In this document: piece by piece, positions 42,934 to 52,211 of the stretch
How the letters are laid out: every line of letters starts with the position of its first letter
Position numbering within the stretch: the first letter of the stretch is position 1
Source: JAFLCM01 sp964510955
GTDB taxonomy: Bacteria > Planctomycetota > Phycisphaerae > Phycisphaerales > UBA1924
Length of the DNA stretch: 64,000 nt
Reading direction: 5' to 3'
Assembly (NCBI GenBank): GCA_964510955.1
Contig: CAZEDW010000016.1
Span: 22,824 to 86,823, forward strand
The notes under the pieces: generated by a model
Databases searched by the model: none
Told to the model about the DNA's origin: nothing
The model's input: the letters and a program-made list of their open reading frames with translations, nothing else
Translations under genes and position numbers: made by a program

Positions 42934-43857
42934 ATGCACATCAACGACATCTTCAACGCCCGCCCCACCACCTTCAGCTTCGAGTTCTTCCCTCCCAAGA
43001 ACGACGCGGCGGCCGAGGAACTATTCGCCGCCATCAGCGAGCTGCAGCCGCTTCAACCGGCGTGGGCCAGCGTCACCTACGGCGCCGGCGGCACCACCCG
43101 TGAGCGGACGCATGAACTCGTCGAGCGGATCAAGCACAAGACCCGCGTCGAGGTGATGCCCCACCTCACCTGCATCCGGCACACCGAGGCCGAGATCCAC
43201 GACATCCTCGAGCGCTACGCCAACGCCGGCGTGAGCAACATCCTCGCCCTCGCCGGCGACCCGCCCAGGGCCGAGCCCGACTACGACCGCTCGCGCGACT
43301 CGTTCCGCTACGCCGCCCAGCTCGTGACCTACATCAAGAAGTTCAAGGACGCCTTCGCGGGCAAGGCCATCAAGGACGCCCGCGGTTTCGGCGTCGGCGT
43401 GGCGGGGTTCCCCGAGGGTCACCCCGGCTGCCCGAACCGGCTCAAGGAGATGGAGTTCCTCAAGGCCAAGGTCGATGCCGGCGCGGACTTCATCGTCACC
43501 CAGCTTTTCTTTGACAACCGCGACTTCTACGACTTCCGTGATCGCTGCGAACTCGCCGGGATCAAGGCCCCGATCATCGCCGGCGTCATGCCCGTCACCA
43601 GCGCCGGGGGCATGAAGGCGATGGCCGACCTGGCCGCCGGGGCACGCTTCCCGGCGCCCTTGCTCAAGTCCGTCAATCGGTGCAACGGCAACGCCGAGGC
43701 GATCAAGCGTGTCGGCGTCCACTGGGCCACCGAGCAGTGCCGCGACCTGCTGGACCACCACGTACGCGGCATCCACCTTTACACGCTCAACAAGAGCCCG
43801 GCGACACGCGAGATCTACGCGAATCTCGGACTTGAGAACTCGCTTACGGTTGGATAA
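42934..43857 (+). CDS. metF: 5,10-methylenetetrahydrofolate reductase
   Basis: A 307-residue cytosolic flavoprotein that reduces methylene-THF to methyl-THF for methionine synthesis. TTFSFEFFPPKNDAAAEELF, VTYGAGGTTRERT, MPHLTCIRHTEAEI and NILALAGDPPRAEPDY are family signatures covering the FAD and folate sites. FIVTQLFFDNRDFYDFRDRC and PIIAGVMPVTSAGGMKAMAD complete the barrel. Length matches bacterial MetF. It stands alone with its own promoter region, shared with the divergent kinase gene. Confidence 0.95.
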   Translation: MHINDIFNARPTTFSFEFFPPKNDAAAEELFAAISELQPLQPAWASVTYGAGGTTRERTHELVERIKHKTRVEVMPHLTCIRHTEAEIHDILERYANAGVSNILALAGDPPRAEPDYDRSRDSFRYAAQLVTYIKKFKDAFAGKAIKDARGFGVGVAGFPEGHPGCPNRLKEMEFLKAKVDAGADFIVTQLFFDNRDFYDFRDRCELAGIKAPIIAGVMPVTSAGGMKAMADLAAGARFPAPLLKSVNRCNGNAEAIKRVGVHWATEQCRDLLDHHVRGIHLYTLNKSPATREIYANLGLENSLTVG

Positions 43858-44030
43858 CACCGTGCCCCGGGGCAGGCACCGCGTGCATCCAGACACGGGC
43901 ACAGCCATCGATTGAGCGCGGCAGGCGCAGGTCCACCCAGCCGGGTGGATCGCGGGATTCCGTACACACCACAGCCAACTAAGGGCATTCACTTTCCGAT
44001 TTCCCCAGTGCCGATCCGGGGAGACCACGA

Positions 44031-45212
44031 ATGTCGAACCCATTACCCATCGATACGCTGCGCCTCGGAGGGCAGGAACTTGAGAAACTGATCGAGCAGC
44101 TCGAACGGGATTCGGCTGCGGACGGTTCGTTCAAGAGGACCAGTCGGCGTTGGCGCGCCCAGGCCCAGCGTGTCATCGTCACGCTTGCGGAGCAGAACGG
44201 CCCCGAACGCATGTTCATCATGGCTCCGCGGAACATCTCCTCGGGGGGGATCGGTCTGCTCCACGGCGTTTACGTCCGCCCCGGCACGACCTGCCGGGTG
44301 GCGCTCCGAAGGGTGCACGGCAACGCGGTGCAGCTCGCCGGCAAGGTGGTGCGGTGCGAGCACGTGCGCGGCGTGATCCACCAGCTCGGTATCAGGTGGG
44401 ACCAGCCCATCAACCCCCGCGATTTCTTCATCTGGGCCGGCAACGAGTACCTCTTCAATGCCGAGTGGGTCGACCCCAAGCGACTCGAAGGCATGGTGCT
44501 CGTCGTGGATGACAGCATCGCCGACCAGCGATTGGTCGAGCACCACCTGCGCGATACAGCGCTGGTGCTCGAGTTCGCCGAGACGGGGGCGGAAGGCCTC
44601 AAGAAACTGGAGGCGGGGCCCGGGATGGCGCTGGTGGACTACAAGCTCGGCGACATGGACGGCATCTCGCTCACGACCGCCGCGAGAACGCGCGGGCTCA
44701 TGACACCGATCGTCCTGATCTCAGGCATGTACGACCAGGAGACTCGGTACGCGGCGATCGCCGCCGGCGCCAAGGAGATGCTCTTCAAGCCGATCACCGA
44801 GCAGCTGCTCCTGCGTGCGCTCGCCGAGTACCTCCTGCTGGCCGATTCCAGCAAGGGCGACGCGGACCCCTTCCGGATCACAGCGACGCACCTGGCGCCG
44901 GCCGCCATCGATGCATGCCTGGGCGAACTGCAGAAGCACTCCGAATCCCTGGGGCAGCTCATGCAGGCGCAGGAGCTCGAACGCATCAACGACCTGCTCA
45001 CCCGTGTCCACGGGATCGGCGAAGACTTCGGCATCGCGGCCCTCAAGCAGCGGTGCAAGTTCGCCTTCACCAAGCTCGACGCCTGCAAGAACGTCGAGGC
45101 CGCGACCTACGAGCTCAAGCGCGTCATCGAGGCGTGTGATATGGCCAAGGGAGAGAGCGCGTCCCTGGCCCAGGAAAACCACAAAGCGAGCGCGCGAGAA
45201 GCCGCGCATTGA
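44031..45212 (+). CDS. PilZ-receiver protein with HPt-like helical C-terminus
   Basis: A 393-residue cytosolic signalling protein; GGGGAGA precedes the ATG. Residues of about 35-145 resemble a PilZ domain: RRWRAQAQRV, then PRNISSGGIGLLHGVYVRPG, which has the NxSxxG half of the c-di-GMP motif. Residues of about 153-272 are a receiver domain (VLVVDDS, phosphoacceptor Asp203 in ALVDYKLGDMDG, LISGMY, Lys253 in LFKPITE). The last about 110 residues are helical with His327 in RVHGIGEDFGIAALKQR, spaced as in HPt domains. It could link c-di-GMP and phosphotransfer signals. No histidine kinase is adjacent. Confidence 0.7.
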   Translation: MSNPLPIDTLRLGGQELEKLIEQLERDSAADGSFKRTSRRWRAQAQRVIVTLAEQNGPERMFIMAPRNISSGGIGLLHGVYVRPGTTCRVALRRVHGNAVQLAGKVVRCEHVRGVIHQLGIRWDQPINPRDFFIWAGNEYLFNAEWVDPKRLEGMVLVVDDSIADQRLVEHHLRDTALVLEFAETGAEGLKKLEAGPGMALVDYKLGDMDGISLTTAARTRGLMTPIVLISGMYDQETRYAAIAAGAKEMLFKPITEQLLLRALAEYLLLADSSKGDADPFRITATHLAPAAIDACLGELQKHSESLGQLMQAQELERINDLLTRVHGIGEDFGIAALKQRCKFAFTKLDACKNVEAATYELKRVIEACDMAKGESASLAQENHKASAREAAH

Positions 45213-45248
45213 CGCCAACCCTTCCGGGGATTCCCCGAGAGTCGCCGC

Positions 45249-47114
45249 TCAACCGCACGCCACCAGCAGCAGCGTCAGGTCCGCCGGGCTGACGCCCTCG
45301 AGGCGTGCCGCCTGGCCGAATGTCCGGGGTCGGAACCGTCTGAGCGCGTCGCGCGCCTCGGCCCGCAGCCCGCGGACCGCCCCGAAGTCCACCGCCGCCG
45401 GCATCAGCCGGTGCTCCATCTCGGCCTGGCGCCTCACCTCCGCCCGCTGCCGCTCGATGTACCCGGCGTACTGACGGTCGGCCAGCACCGTCGCCACCGC
45501 GCCCGCGGTCACCCGCGGGTCGCATGCGCGCAGCACTTCGGAGCAGTCGTCGGCCAGGTCCCGCTCACGGTAGTGCGGGCGCTTCACCGCGTCGCGCAGC
45601 GGCTCGCCCCGAACCAGCTCGCCATCAACGTGCGCGTCGAGCGCCGCCATGGCCGCGCGGCGGGCCTCGAAGAGCTCCCACCGCGCACCGTCCACCAGGC
45701 CCCACCCCCGCCCCAGCGGCGTCAGCCGGTCCGGCGCGTTGTCGCTCCGGAGCAGCAGCCGGTGCTCGGCGCGGCTGGTGAACATCCGGTACGGCTCGAC
45801 CGGCGTCTTGGTGACCAGGTCGTCCATCATCACGCCGATGTAAGCCTGCTCGCGCCCGAGCGTGACGCCCTCCAGCCCCATCGACCACCGCGCCGCGTTC
45901 AAACCAGCGATCAGCCCCTGCCCCGCGGCCTCCTCGTACCCGCTGGTGCCGTTGATCTGCCCCGCCAGGAACAGGCCCTCCACCAGCTTGGTCATCCCGG
46001 TAGCCCAGATCTGGTGCGGGCGGACCATGTCATACTCCACCGCGTAGCCGTACTGGAGAATCTCGGCCCGCTCGCAGCCCGGCATGGCCCGGACGATCTG
46101 CTCCTGCACGTCGCGCGGGAGACTCGTCGAGATGCCGTTGCAATACACCCAATCCGATTCGTGGCTCTCAGGCTCCAGGAACACATGGTGCCCCTCACGC
46201 TCGGCGAATCGCACGACCTTGTCCTCGATGCTGGGGCAATAGCGCGGGCCCACCGACTCGATCTGGCCCGAGTACATCGGCGCGCGGTGCAGGTTGGCCC
46301 GGATGAGTTCGTGGATTCCCGGTGTGGTGCGGGTGACGCGGCACTCGACCTGCGGGAGGGCCGGAAAGCAGCAAGGCATCGAGGCGGGAGAGGACAGGAC
46401 GGAGAATGGGACGGGCGGCGTGTCGCCGTGCTGGGGTTCCAGGGAGTCCCAGTCGATGGTGCTCCGCCTCAGGCGCGGCGGCGTGCCGGTCTTCAGCCGC
46501 CCGAGCTCGAAGCCCAGCCCGCGCAGCGCGCCAGATATCCCGACCGCCGCGGCCTCACCGATCCGTCCGCCCTCGCTCCGGGTCTCGCCGCAGTGCATCA
46601 GCCCGCGCATGAATGTGCCGGTGGTGAGCACCACGGCCGTGGCGATGAGTTCCCGTTGACCGCCCTCACCGCCGGAAACCGGTGAGCAACTCACCACGAC
46701 GCCGCGCACCTTCCCACCCTCGACCAGCAGACGCTCAACCGCGCCGGCGACCACGGCGATGTTCGGACGCGACGCGATGCGGCGCTGGGCCTCGCGGGCA
46801 TACGCGTGCTTGTCGCACTGCGCCCGCGGCCCACGCACCGCCGGGCCCTTGGACGTGTTGAGCACCTTGAACATGATGCCCGTGGCGTCGGCGATCAGCC
46901 CCATGAGGCCCCCGAGGGCGTCGATCTCACGGACCATCTGGCCCTTGGCCAGCCCCCCGATGGCGGGGTTACACGACATCACGCCGATCTTGGATGGATC
47001 GAGCGTGACGAGAGCGACGGATCGCCCGAGGTTGGCAGCGGCCCAGGCGGCCTCGATGCCGGCGTGCCCGCCGCCGATGACAACCACGTCAAACTGTGCA
47101 CCACTGCGCGGCAT
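45249..47114 (-). CDS. mnmG: tRNA uridine-5-carboxymethylaminomethyl modification enzyme MnmG
   Basis: A 621-residue FAD protein. FDVVVIGGGHAGIEAAWAAA is the dinucleotide-binding start; MSCNPAIGGLAKGQMVREID, GRLKTGTPPRL, QINGTSGYEEAAGQGLIAGL and MFTSRAEHRLLLRSDNAPDR are hallmark MnmG blocks. The C-terminal helical region is complete (YAGYIERQRAEV). Its normal partner MnmE modifies U34 of certain tRNAs together with it. A shortened MnmE-like GTPase occurs at 59196-60197. Confidence 0.96.
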   Translation of the reverse strand: MPRSGAQFDVVVIGGGHAGIEAAWAAANLGRSVALVTLDPSKIGVMSCNPAIGGLAKGQMVREIDALGGLMGLIADATGIMFKVLNTSKGPAVRGPRAQCDKHAYAREAQRRIASRPNIAVVAGAVERLLVEGGKVRGVVVSCSPVSGGEGGQRELIATAVVLTTGTFMRGLMHCGETRSEGGRIGEAAAVGISGALRGLGFELGRLKTGTPPRLRRSTIDWDSLEPQHGDTPPVPFSVLSSPASMPCCFPALPQVECRVTRTTPGIHELIRANLHRAPMYSGQIESVGPRYCPSIEDKVVRFAEREGHHVFLEPESHESDWVYCNGISTSLPRDVQEQIVRAMPGCERAEILQYGYAVEYDMVRPHQIWATGMTKLVEGLFLAGQINGTSGYEEAAGQGLIAGLNAARWSMGLEGVTLGREQAYIGVMMDDLVTKTPVEPYRMFTSRAEHRLLLRSDNAPDRLTPLGRGWGLVDGARWELFEARRAAMAALDAHVDGELVRGEPLRDAVKRPHYRERDLADDCSEVLRACDPRVTAGAVATVLADRQYAGYIERQRAEVRRQAEMEHRLMPAAVDFGAVRGLRAEARDALRRFRPRTFGQAARLEGVSPADLTLLLVACG

Positions 47115-47132
47115 TGGTCTCTCGCCCGTGAG

Positions 47133-48158
47133 CTACTCATCCACCGGCTTGATATCCACCACCACCGGCAGGTGATCGCTCGCGTACCCCGCCGGCTTCG
47201 GGGCCGTCCGCCAGTCCTCCTCCGGCCTCAGTTGCGGCGTGTACAGCACGAACTCCGAGCCCGGCACCACCTCGTGCAGCAGCGATTGATTCACCAGCAC
47301 GTGGTCGATCTGCCGCCCGCTGGCGTGGGTGATGAACGCCTTGTCCGAACCGTGCGAGGCCAGCACGTCGGTCATCCCCGCCTCGATGTACGTCTTCACG
47401 GCCTTCTGGTCCGGCCCGGCGTTGAAGTCGCCCAGGACCACCACGTTGGCGCCGCCCTGCTCCAGCTTCTTCACCATCGCCACGAACGTGCGCGCCTCCG
47501 CCTCGCGCCAGTAGTCAAACGCCCGACCGGACTTATGGTGCACCACCAGCATCGTGAGCCGGTACGGCTTGCCGCCGGTCTTCTCGGCGGGCACTTCGAC
47601 GGTGACGCACAACGGCGACCGCCGCCCGTGCATCGGCTTGCCGGCTTCCTTGTTGGGCTTGCCGTCCACCGTCGCGGGCTCGACGCCGTCGAGCGTCAGC
47701 ACCGGCCACACCTCGGCGTGCACGATGGGAAACCGGCTGAGCACCGCCTGCTCGATGCCCCGCTCGGCGCCGACGTCGATGGATTGCACATACTGGTAGC
47801 CCAGGTCCTTGGCGCAGCACTCGCGGAAGTCGATCAGCGCGTCGTAGCTCTCGATTTCCTCGCACGCCACGATGTCGGCGTCGATCCGCCGCAGCGTCTC
47901 GCCCAGGGCCTTCAGTTGCTCCGGCGGCTTGGCGTTCTTGGCGTCCTCCTCAAGGCCACTCAGGCTCGGATCGTCGCGGGTGTCGAAGAGATTCTCGAAG
48001 TTGTACGTCGCCAGGCGGATCGTTCCGCCCGCGCGCGGCTTGGGTTCGGAACACCCGATCCGCGGCGGAGTCGCCGCCGGCGTGCCGGCGGGCTGGGATG
48101 CCGCCGAGATCGAGAGTGCTACGAGCCCGCAAAAGGCGGTCAACAGGCGATGATGCAT
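47133..48158 (-). CDS. Secreted endonuclease/exonuclease/phosphatase-family protein
   Basis: A 341-residue protein. The ATG at 48158 follows GAGGA and begins a signal peptide (MHHRLLTAFCGLVALSISAA); a Cys at IGCSEP might be structural. The EEP fold is shown by IRLATYNFENLFDTRDD (metal-binding Asn), ADIVACEEIES (Glu), VVVLGDFNAGPDQKA (Asp/Asn pair) and SDHLPVVVDIK (catalytic His). It should hydrolyse phosphodiesters or phosphomonoesters outside the cytoplasm, either nucleic acid or lipid head groups. It lies 18 bases upstream of mnmG on the same strand. Confidence 0.85.
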   Translation of the reverse strand: MHHRLLTAFCGLVALSISAASQPAGTPAATPPRIGCSEPKPRAGGTIRLATYNFENLFDTRDDPSLSGLEEDAKNAKPPEQLKALGETLRRIDADIVACEEIESYDALIDFRECCAKDLGYQYVQSIDVGAERGIEQAVLSRFPIVHAEVWPVLTLDGVEPATVDGKPNKEAGKPMHGRRSPLCVTVEVPAEKTGGKPYRLTMLVVHHKSGRAFDYWREAEARTFVAMVKKLEQGGANVVVLGDFNAGPDQKAVKTYIEAGMTDVLASHGSDKAFITHASGRQIDHVLVNQSLLHEVVPGSEFVLYTPQLRPEEDWRTAPKPAGYASDHLPVVVDIKPVDE

Positions 48159-48400
48159 GAGGTCCTCGGCTTGGATCTTGATTCGATCGACCACGCCTTC
48201 ACCCCAACCAGCGGGGCCGCTTGGCGGCGGGTGCAACCCGGAAGGATACCGAACTGTACCAAGCAGACCGGCGTCGGATCGTTCCGCTCCACCCGCACAT
48301 GTCCCAAGTGGCAATTCCGCCAACTTCTTGCGATCCTCTCTGCCCGGCGCGCGTCGATGAAGATCGCGTGAAGCCCCGACCCGGCCCCTTGCCCACACGA

Positions 48401-48613
48401 ATGACCCCAGCCCACAAGCTCACACGCCGATCGATCGCCTTCGCCGTGGTTGCCGCGCTCCTCACGGCGGCCCCCGGCTGCATGCAGATGAAGACCCAGC
48501 GTGTCACCCTTGAGCACCGCGACAGCGTGGTGCAGCCCGAGCCCGTGGGCCAGGCGATTGTGGCGGCGCCGTCCAACTCCGCAACCGATCCCGGCGAAGC
48601 GCCCGGACGCTGA
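48401..48613 (+). CDS. Small predicted lipoprotein
   Basis: A 70-residue frame: MTPAHKLTRRSIAFAVVAAL followed by LTAAPGC, a lipobox-like end to a signal peptide. The mature part MQMKTQRVTLEHRDSVVQPE is short and charged. It is followed after 41 bases by the DUF3465 gene. No family was recognised. Confidence 0.5.
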   Translation: MTPAHKLTRRSIAFAVVAALLTAAPGCMQMKTQRVTLEHRDSVVQPEPVGQAIVAAPSNSATDPGEAPGR

Positions 48614-48654
48614 CCCCGCGTGACGCGCGCGACCGGTTGCGTCACAATGCAAGG

Positions 48655-49140
48655 GTGCCGCGTTTTCGTCACAGGCCCCTGACCCCGGCCCGCCTGCTCG
48701 GCGCGATCGTTGTTGTCGTCGCGGCCGCCGCTTGGTCGTGGCTCGCCCCACCTCGAGCCGTCACCGGCCCCGCCGCACCGGCGAGCACGAACCCCGGCGC
48801 CGACACCAGCTGCGCCGCGGCGATCCAATCCGCCGCCGATCACCGGCGATCGCTCGATCGAGCCGAGTGCTCCGGACGGATCATCAAGCTGCTCGACGAC
48901 GACAACGACGGCGCCCGCCACCAACGCCTGCTCGTCAGGCTCGACACCGGCCTGGTCGTCAAGGTCTCGCACAACATCGACCTCGCCCCGCGCGTCCCCG
49001 CACGCGAAGGCGACCCGCTCGAGTTCCGCGGCGAGTACGAGTGGAACGACCTCGGCGGCGTCATCCACTGGACCCACCACGATCCCGCCCACAGGCACCC
49101 CGACGGCTGGCTCCGCCACAACGGAAAAGCCTACCAGTAA
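48655..49140 (+). CDS. DUF3465 family exported protein
   Basis: A 161-residue protein. The proposed GTG at 48655 gives MPRFRHRPLTPARLLGAIVV, a signal anchor; a TTG at 48637 is an alternative. The conserved DUF3465 block covers about residues 75-161: CSGRIIKLLDDDNDGARHQR, VSHNIDLAPRVPAREGD and LEFRGEYEWNDLGGVIHWTH, then WLRHNGKAYQ at the end. The domain has an OB-like look and no known function. Its mature start contains a Cys (TSCAAAI). Confidence 0.8.
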   Translation: MPRFRHRPLTPARLLGAIVVVVAAAAWSWLAPPRAVTGPAAPASTNPGADTSCAAAIQSAADHRRSLDRAECSGRIIKLLDDDNDGARHQRLLVRLDTGLVVKVSHNIDLAPRVPAREGDPLEFRGEYEWNDLGGVIHWTHHDPAHRHPDGWLRHNGKAYQ

Positions 49141-49213
49141 TCTCCCCCGGCGATCCCCCAGCCCCGTCGTCCTCCCCCCCGACTCCCCACTCCCCGCTCT
49201 CGCTCCCTCACAC

Positions 49214-50155
49214 ATGTTCGGCTCCCACCTCAGCATCGCCGGCGGCATGGTCAACGCGCTCAACGACGCCGAGCGCCTCGGCTTCGACACCGTGCAGGTC
49301 TTCACGAAGAACCAGCGCCAGTGGCGCGTCCCCGCGCTGAAAGAGCCCGAGAAGAAGGACTGGCTCGACGCCCTGAAGCGCCTCGGCTGGCGGAAGCGCA
49401 CCGTCTCGCACGCCACCTACCTGATGAACTGCGCCAGCCCCGACGCCGAGCTCCGCCGCAAAAGCGCCGCGATGCTCATCGACGAGGTCGAGCGCTGCGC
49501 CGAGCTGTCCATCCCCTACCTCGTCTTCCACCCCGGCGCTCACCTGGGTTCCGGCGTCGAGGAAGGCTGCCGCAACATCGCACGCTGCGCCGCCCCGCTG
49601 CTGACCAAGGGCGTCGGCGGCGGGGTCTCGCTCTGTCTCGAATGCACCGCCGGCGGCGGATCCACCCTCGGCCGCATCTTCGAGGAGCTCGCCCTCTGCC
49701 GCGAGATGATCCTCCAGGAAAGCCACGGCGACGGCGCCACCCGCGTCGGCTTCTGCCTCGACACCTGCCACGCCCTCGCCGCCGGCTACGACTTCGCCGC
49801 CCACGAGGGCGAAGCCGGCAAGGGCAGGAAGCGCACCCTCGCCCAGGCTCGCGCCGCCGCCGAGGGCGTGATCGACGAGTTCGACCGCGTCTGCGGCCTG
49901 CCGCACCTGAAGGTCGTCCACCTCAACGACTCCAAGGGCGCCCGCGCCAGCCGCATCGACCGGCACACCCATATCGGCCACGGCGAAGTCGCCCTGGGAG
50001 CCTTCGCCGCCGTCATCAACCACCCCAGAATTTCGCCCCTTCCAATGATCCTGGAAACCCCCAAGGAGGACGACGACAAGGGCCGCCCCTGGGATCAGGT
50101 GAACCTGGCCAGGCTCCGGCGACTATTAGACAAGCCCGTCTCCGCAATCCGATAG
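49214..50155 (+). CDS. nfo: Deoxyribonuclease IV (AP endonuclease)
   Basis: A 313-residue TIM-barrel enzyme that cuts DNA at abasic sites during base-excision repair. MFGSHLSIAGGMVNALNDAE opens the family. Metal ligands appear in VFHPGAHLGSG (His), SLCLECTAGGGS (Glu), GFCLDTCHALAAGYDF (Asp and His), VVHLNDSKG (Asp), RHTHIGHGEVALGAF (His residues) and MILETPKEDDDKG (Glu). Length is slightly above the usual 280-290. It uses no obvious ribosome-binding site. Confidence 0.95.
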   Translation: MFGSHLSIAGGMVNALNDAERLGFDTVQVFTKNQRQWRVPALKEPEKKDWLDALKRLGWRKRTVSHATYLMNCASPDAELRRKSAAMLIDEVERCAELSIPYLVFHPGAHLGSGVEEGCRNIARCAAPLLTKGVGGGVSLCLECTAGGGSTLGRIFEELALCREMILQESHGDGATRVGFCLDTCHALAAGYDFAAHEGEAGKGRKRTLAQARAAAEGVIDEFDRVCGLPHLKVVHLNDSKGARASRIDRHTHIGHGEVALGAFAAVINHPRISPLPMILETPKEDDDKGRPWDQVNLARLRRLLDKPVSAIR

Positions 50156-50371
50156 CGTTTCCGACAAGTCAGTTTCCACAAGCGGCGACCCCCGCGGCTC
50201 TCGGCATGTGATTTCATCGGTCGAACCGCCCTTTCCAGCCCCGGAGGGGCGAGACTGGGAGTCACACCCAAGTGATCAACCGCACATGAGTTCGTTCGTT
50301 TGATCGCTCCCCGCCGGACACCTAACGTCCCAGCCTGAATCGCAAACCGCCCTTCCTGCCCAACGCCCTCC

Positions 50372-51424
50372 ATGAACAGTCGGCCAACCCATCACAACCG
50401 TTCGGCAGCCACCATCAGCACCCTCGCGGTACTAGCGCTGTTCGCGCCCGGCTGCTCGTGGTTCGGGCACAAGCAGGACGATCCCAGCGCCTCCATCCGC
50501 TCCGGAAACGCCGGCGGCTCCGCGTCAGCAGCGGCTTCCTCCGCCAGCCAGGGCGAACTGATGAAGCGGGCCGAGCAGGCCAAGGCGAGCGGCGACACCG
50601 AAGAGGCCATCCGCCTCCTCGCCGCCGCCATCGAGAAGAACCCCACGCTCACCGTCGCCCACGTCGAGATCGGCGACCTGCTCCTCGAAAAGAACGACCC
50701 CGCCAAGGCCGAGCCCCACTTCGCCGCCGCCGCCCAGCAGCAGCCCAGCAACTTCGACGCCCAGTTCAAGCACGGCTACGCCCTGCAGCTCCTCAACCGC
50801 CTGAGCGAGTCGGTGCGTGCCTACCTCCGCGCCCTGTCCATCCGCCCCGACGACTTCCAGGCCAACCAGAACCTCGCCACCGCTTATCTGCAGCTCAACG
50901 AGCCCGCCGCGGCCCTGCCCTACTCGCAGCGCGCCACCGAGCTCCAGAGCACCAGCGGCCCCGCGCACGCCAACCTCGGCTCGGTCTACGCCTCCCTCGA
51001 CCGGCACGACGAAGCCGTCCGCGAGTACCGCACCGCCGCCGAGCTGATGGAGCTCACCCCCCAGCTGCTGCTCAACCTTTCCGAGAGCCTCGGCAAGCTG
51101 AACCGCTACGAGGAAATGGCCGCCACCCTCGACCAGCTCGTCGCCACCCAGCCCAGCGCCCAGTCCTTCGAGCGCCTGGGCTACGCCCGCTTCAAGCAGC
51201 GCCAGTTCGTCGCCGCCAAAGAGGCGTTCAACAAGGCCATCACCCTCGACGCCGCCCACTACCCCGCCTACAACGGCCTGGGCGTGTGCCTCCTGAACGA
51301 CTACATCGCCTCCAACCGCTCCGACGACCGCGCCCGCAACGAGGCCCTGAAACTGCTCAAAACCAGCCTGCGCATCAACAAGGGCCAGCCGCGGATCGTC
51401 GAGTTGGTGAGCCGGTATCAGTAA
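50372..51424 (+). CDS. TPR-repeat lipoprotein
   Basis: A 350-residue protein with a lipobox-ended signal peptide (STLAVLALFAPGC, about residue 28). The mature part opens with a Ser/Ala-rich stretch and then at least seven TPR-type helical pairs, including ASGDTEEAIRLLAAAIEKNP, NRLSESVRAYLRALSIRPDD and LDRHDEAVREYRTAAELME. TPR lipoproteins act as assembly factors, for example in pilus or outer-membrane complexes. No partner gene is contiguous. Confidence 0.8.
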   Translation: MNSRPTHHNRSAATISTLAVLALFAPGCSWFGHKQDDPSASIRSGNAGGSASAAASSASQGELMKRAEQAKASGDTEEAIRLLAAAIEKNPTLTVAHVEIGDLLLEKNDPAKAEPHFAAAAQQQPSNFDAQFKHGYALQLLNRLSESVRAYLRALSIRPDDFQANQNLATAYLQLNEPAAALPYSQRATELQSTSGPAHANLGSVYASLDRHDEAVREYRTAAELMELTPQLLLNLSESLGKLNRYEEMAATLDQLVATQPSAQSFERLGYARFKQRQFVAAKEAFNKAITLDAAHYPAYNGLGVCLLNDYIASNRSDDRARNEALKLLKTSLRINKGQPRIVELVSRYQ

Positions 51425-51460
51425 GTGCCACGGGCTTCTCCGTCTTCGGAGATGCCCGTG
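51425..51460. repeat. REP-like hairpin C
   Basis: CACGGGCTTCTCCG pairs with CGGAGATGCCCGTG (one mismatch) around TCTT-type loop bases. It begins right after the TPR-gene stop and before the convergent LAB_N gene. It is nearly identical to the reverse complement of the element at 2118-2155. Confidence 0.65.
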
Positions 51461-51533
51461 CCGAGCCGCCAGGTGCGCCTCATCCGCGCTCGCCGCGCAC
51501 CCCGACACTCCGTCCCCCAAACACCTGCGCCGG

Positions 51534-52211
51534 TCAACCGCGTCCACGCTCTCGCGGCCCCCCCACCATCGGCACCGCCGCCGGGTCTGGATCATCCGCC
51601 GGGTCCACCCCCGCCTTCCGCCCCGCCCGGCGCAGATTCTTGTAGTGCAGCCGCACGTTCCTCGCATACACCACCACCCCCGTGCTCTGCCCCAGCACGC
51701 CCACGATGTCCTGCCGCCACGCGAAGTAGGCGAACAGGATCAGCCCGGCGATCAGGCTGATCCACCAGAAGCTCACGGTGATCACGTTCTTGCCGTGGCG
51801 CTCGCTGGCGATCCACTGCAAGAGCATCCGCGCCGAGAACAGCACCTGCCCGCTCAGCCCCAGCAGCACCCACGCCACGTTGCGCCAGCTCGTGATCTTC
51901 AGCAGCTTGAACACCCAGTTTCCCGGACGGGCCGCCCACCGGTCGCACGCGTCGGGCCCGTACACGCGGGCCATCTGCTCGCGCGTCTGCACCTCGCCCG
52001 CCTGGCCGTCGCGTGAGATGAACCGGAAGGTCGGCGGCTCATCGCCGGGCGGGTCGACAACCTCCAGCACGCCGCGCACGTCCGCCGCGCCCCACTCGAT
52101 CAGCCTCGCCCCCTCGCGCAGCTTCACGTCCCCCACGCGCGGCGGCCCAAACACCAGCCACGCCCCCAGCCCCACCACCAGCACCATCGCCGCCGCCGGT
52201 TCCCACTTCAC
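51534..52211 (-). CDS. LAB_N (lipid-A biosynthesis N-terminal) domain membrane protein
   Basis: A 225-residue protein with a GTG start overlapping the previous stop (GTGA). It has an N-terminal span (AAAMVLVVGLGAWLVFGPPR) and a soluble insert of about 85 residues. The LAB_N domain follows: NVAWVLLGLSGQVLFSARML, LQWIASERHGKNVITVSFWW, LIAGLILFAYFAWRQDIVGV and VVVYARNVRLHYKNL. The domain has three helices and is related to small multidrug-type carriers. It commonly sits beside a family-2 glycosyltransferase, as here, suggesting a role in moving or modifying a lipid-linked sugar. Confidence 0.85.
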   Translation of the reverse strand: MKWEPAAAMVLVVGLGAWLVFGPPRVGDVKLREGARLIEWGAADVRGVLEVVDPPGDEPPTFRFISRDGQAGEVQTREQMARVYGPDACDRWAARPGNWVFKLLKITSWRNVAWVLLGLSGQVLFSARMLLQWIASERHGKNVITVSFWWISLIAGLILFAYFAWRQDIVGVLGQSTGVVVYARNVRLHYKNLRRAGRKAGVDPADDPDPAAVPMVGGPRERGRG

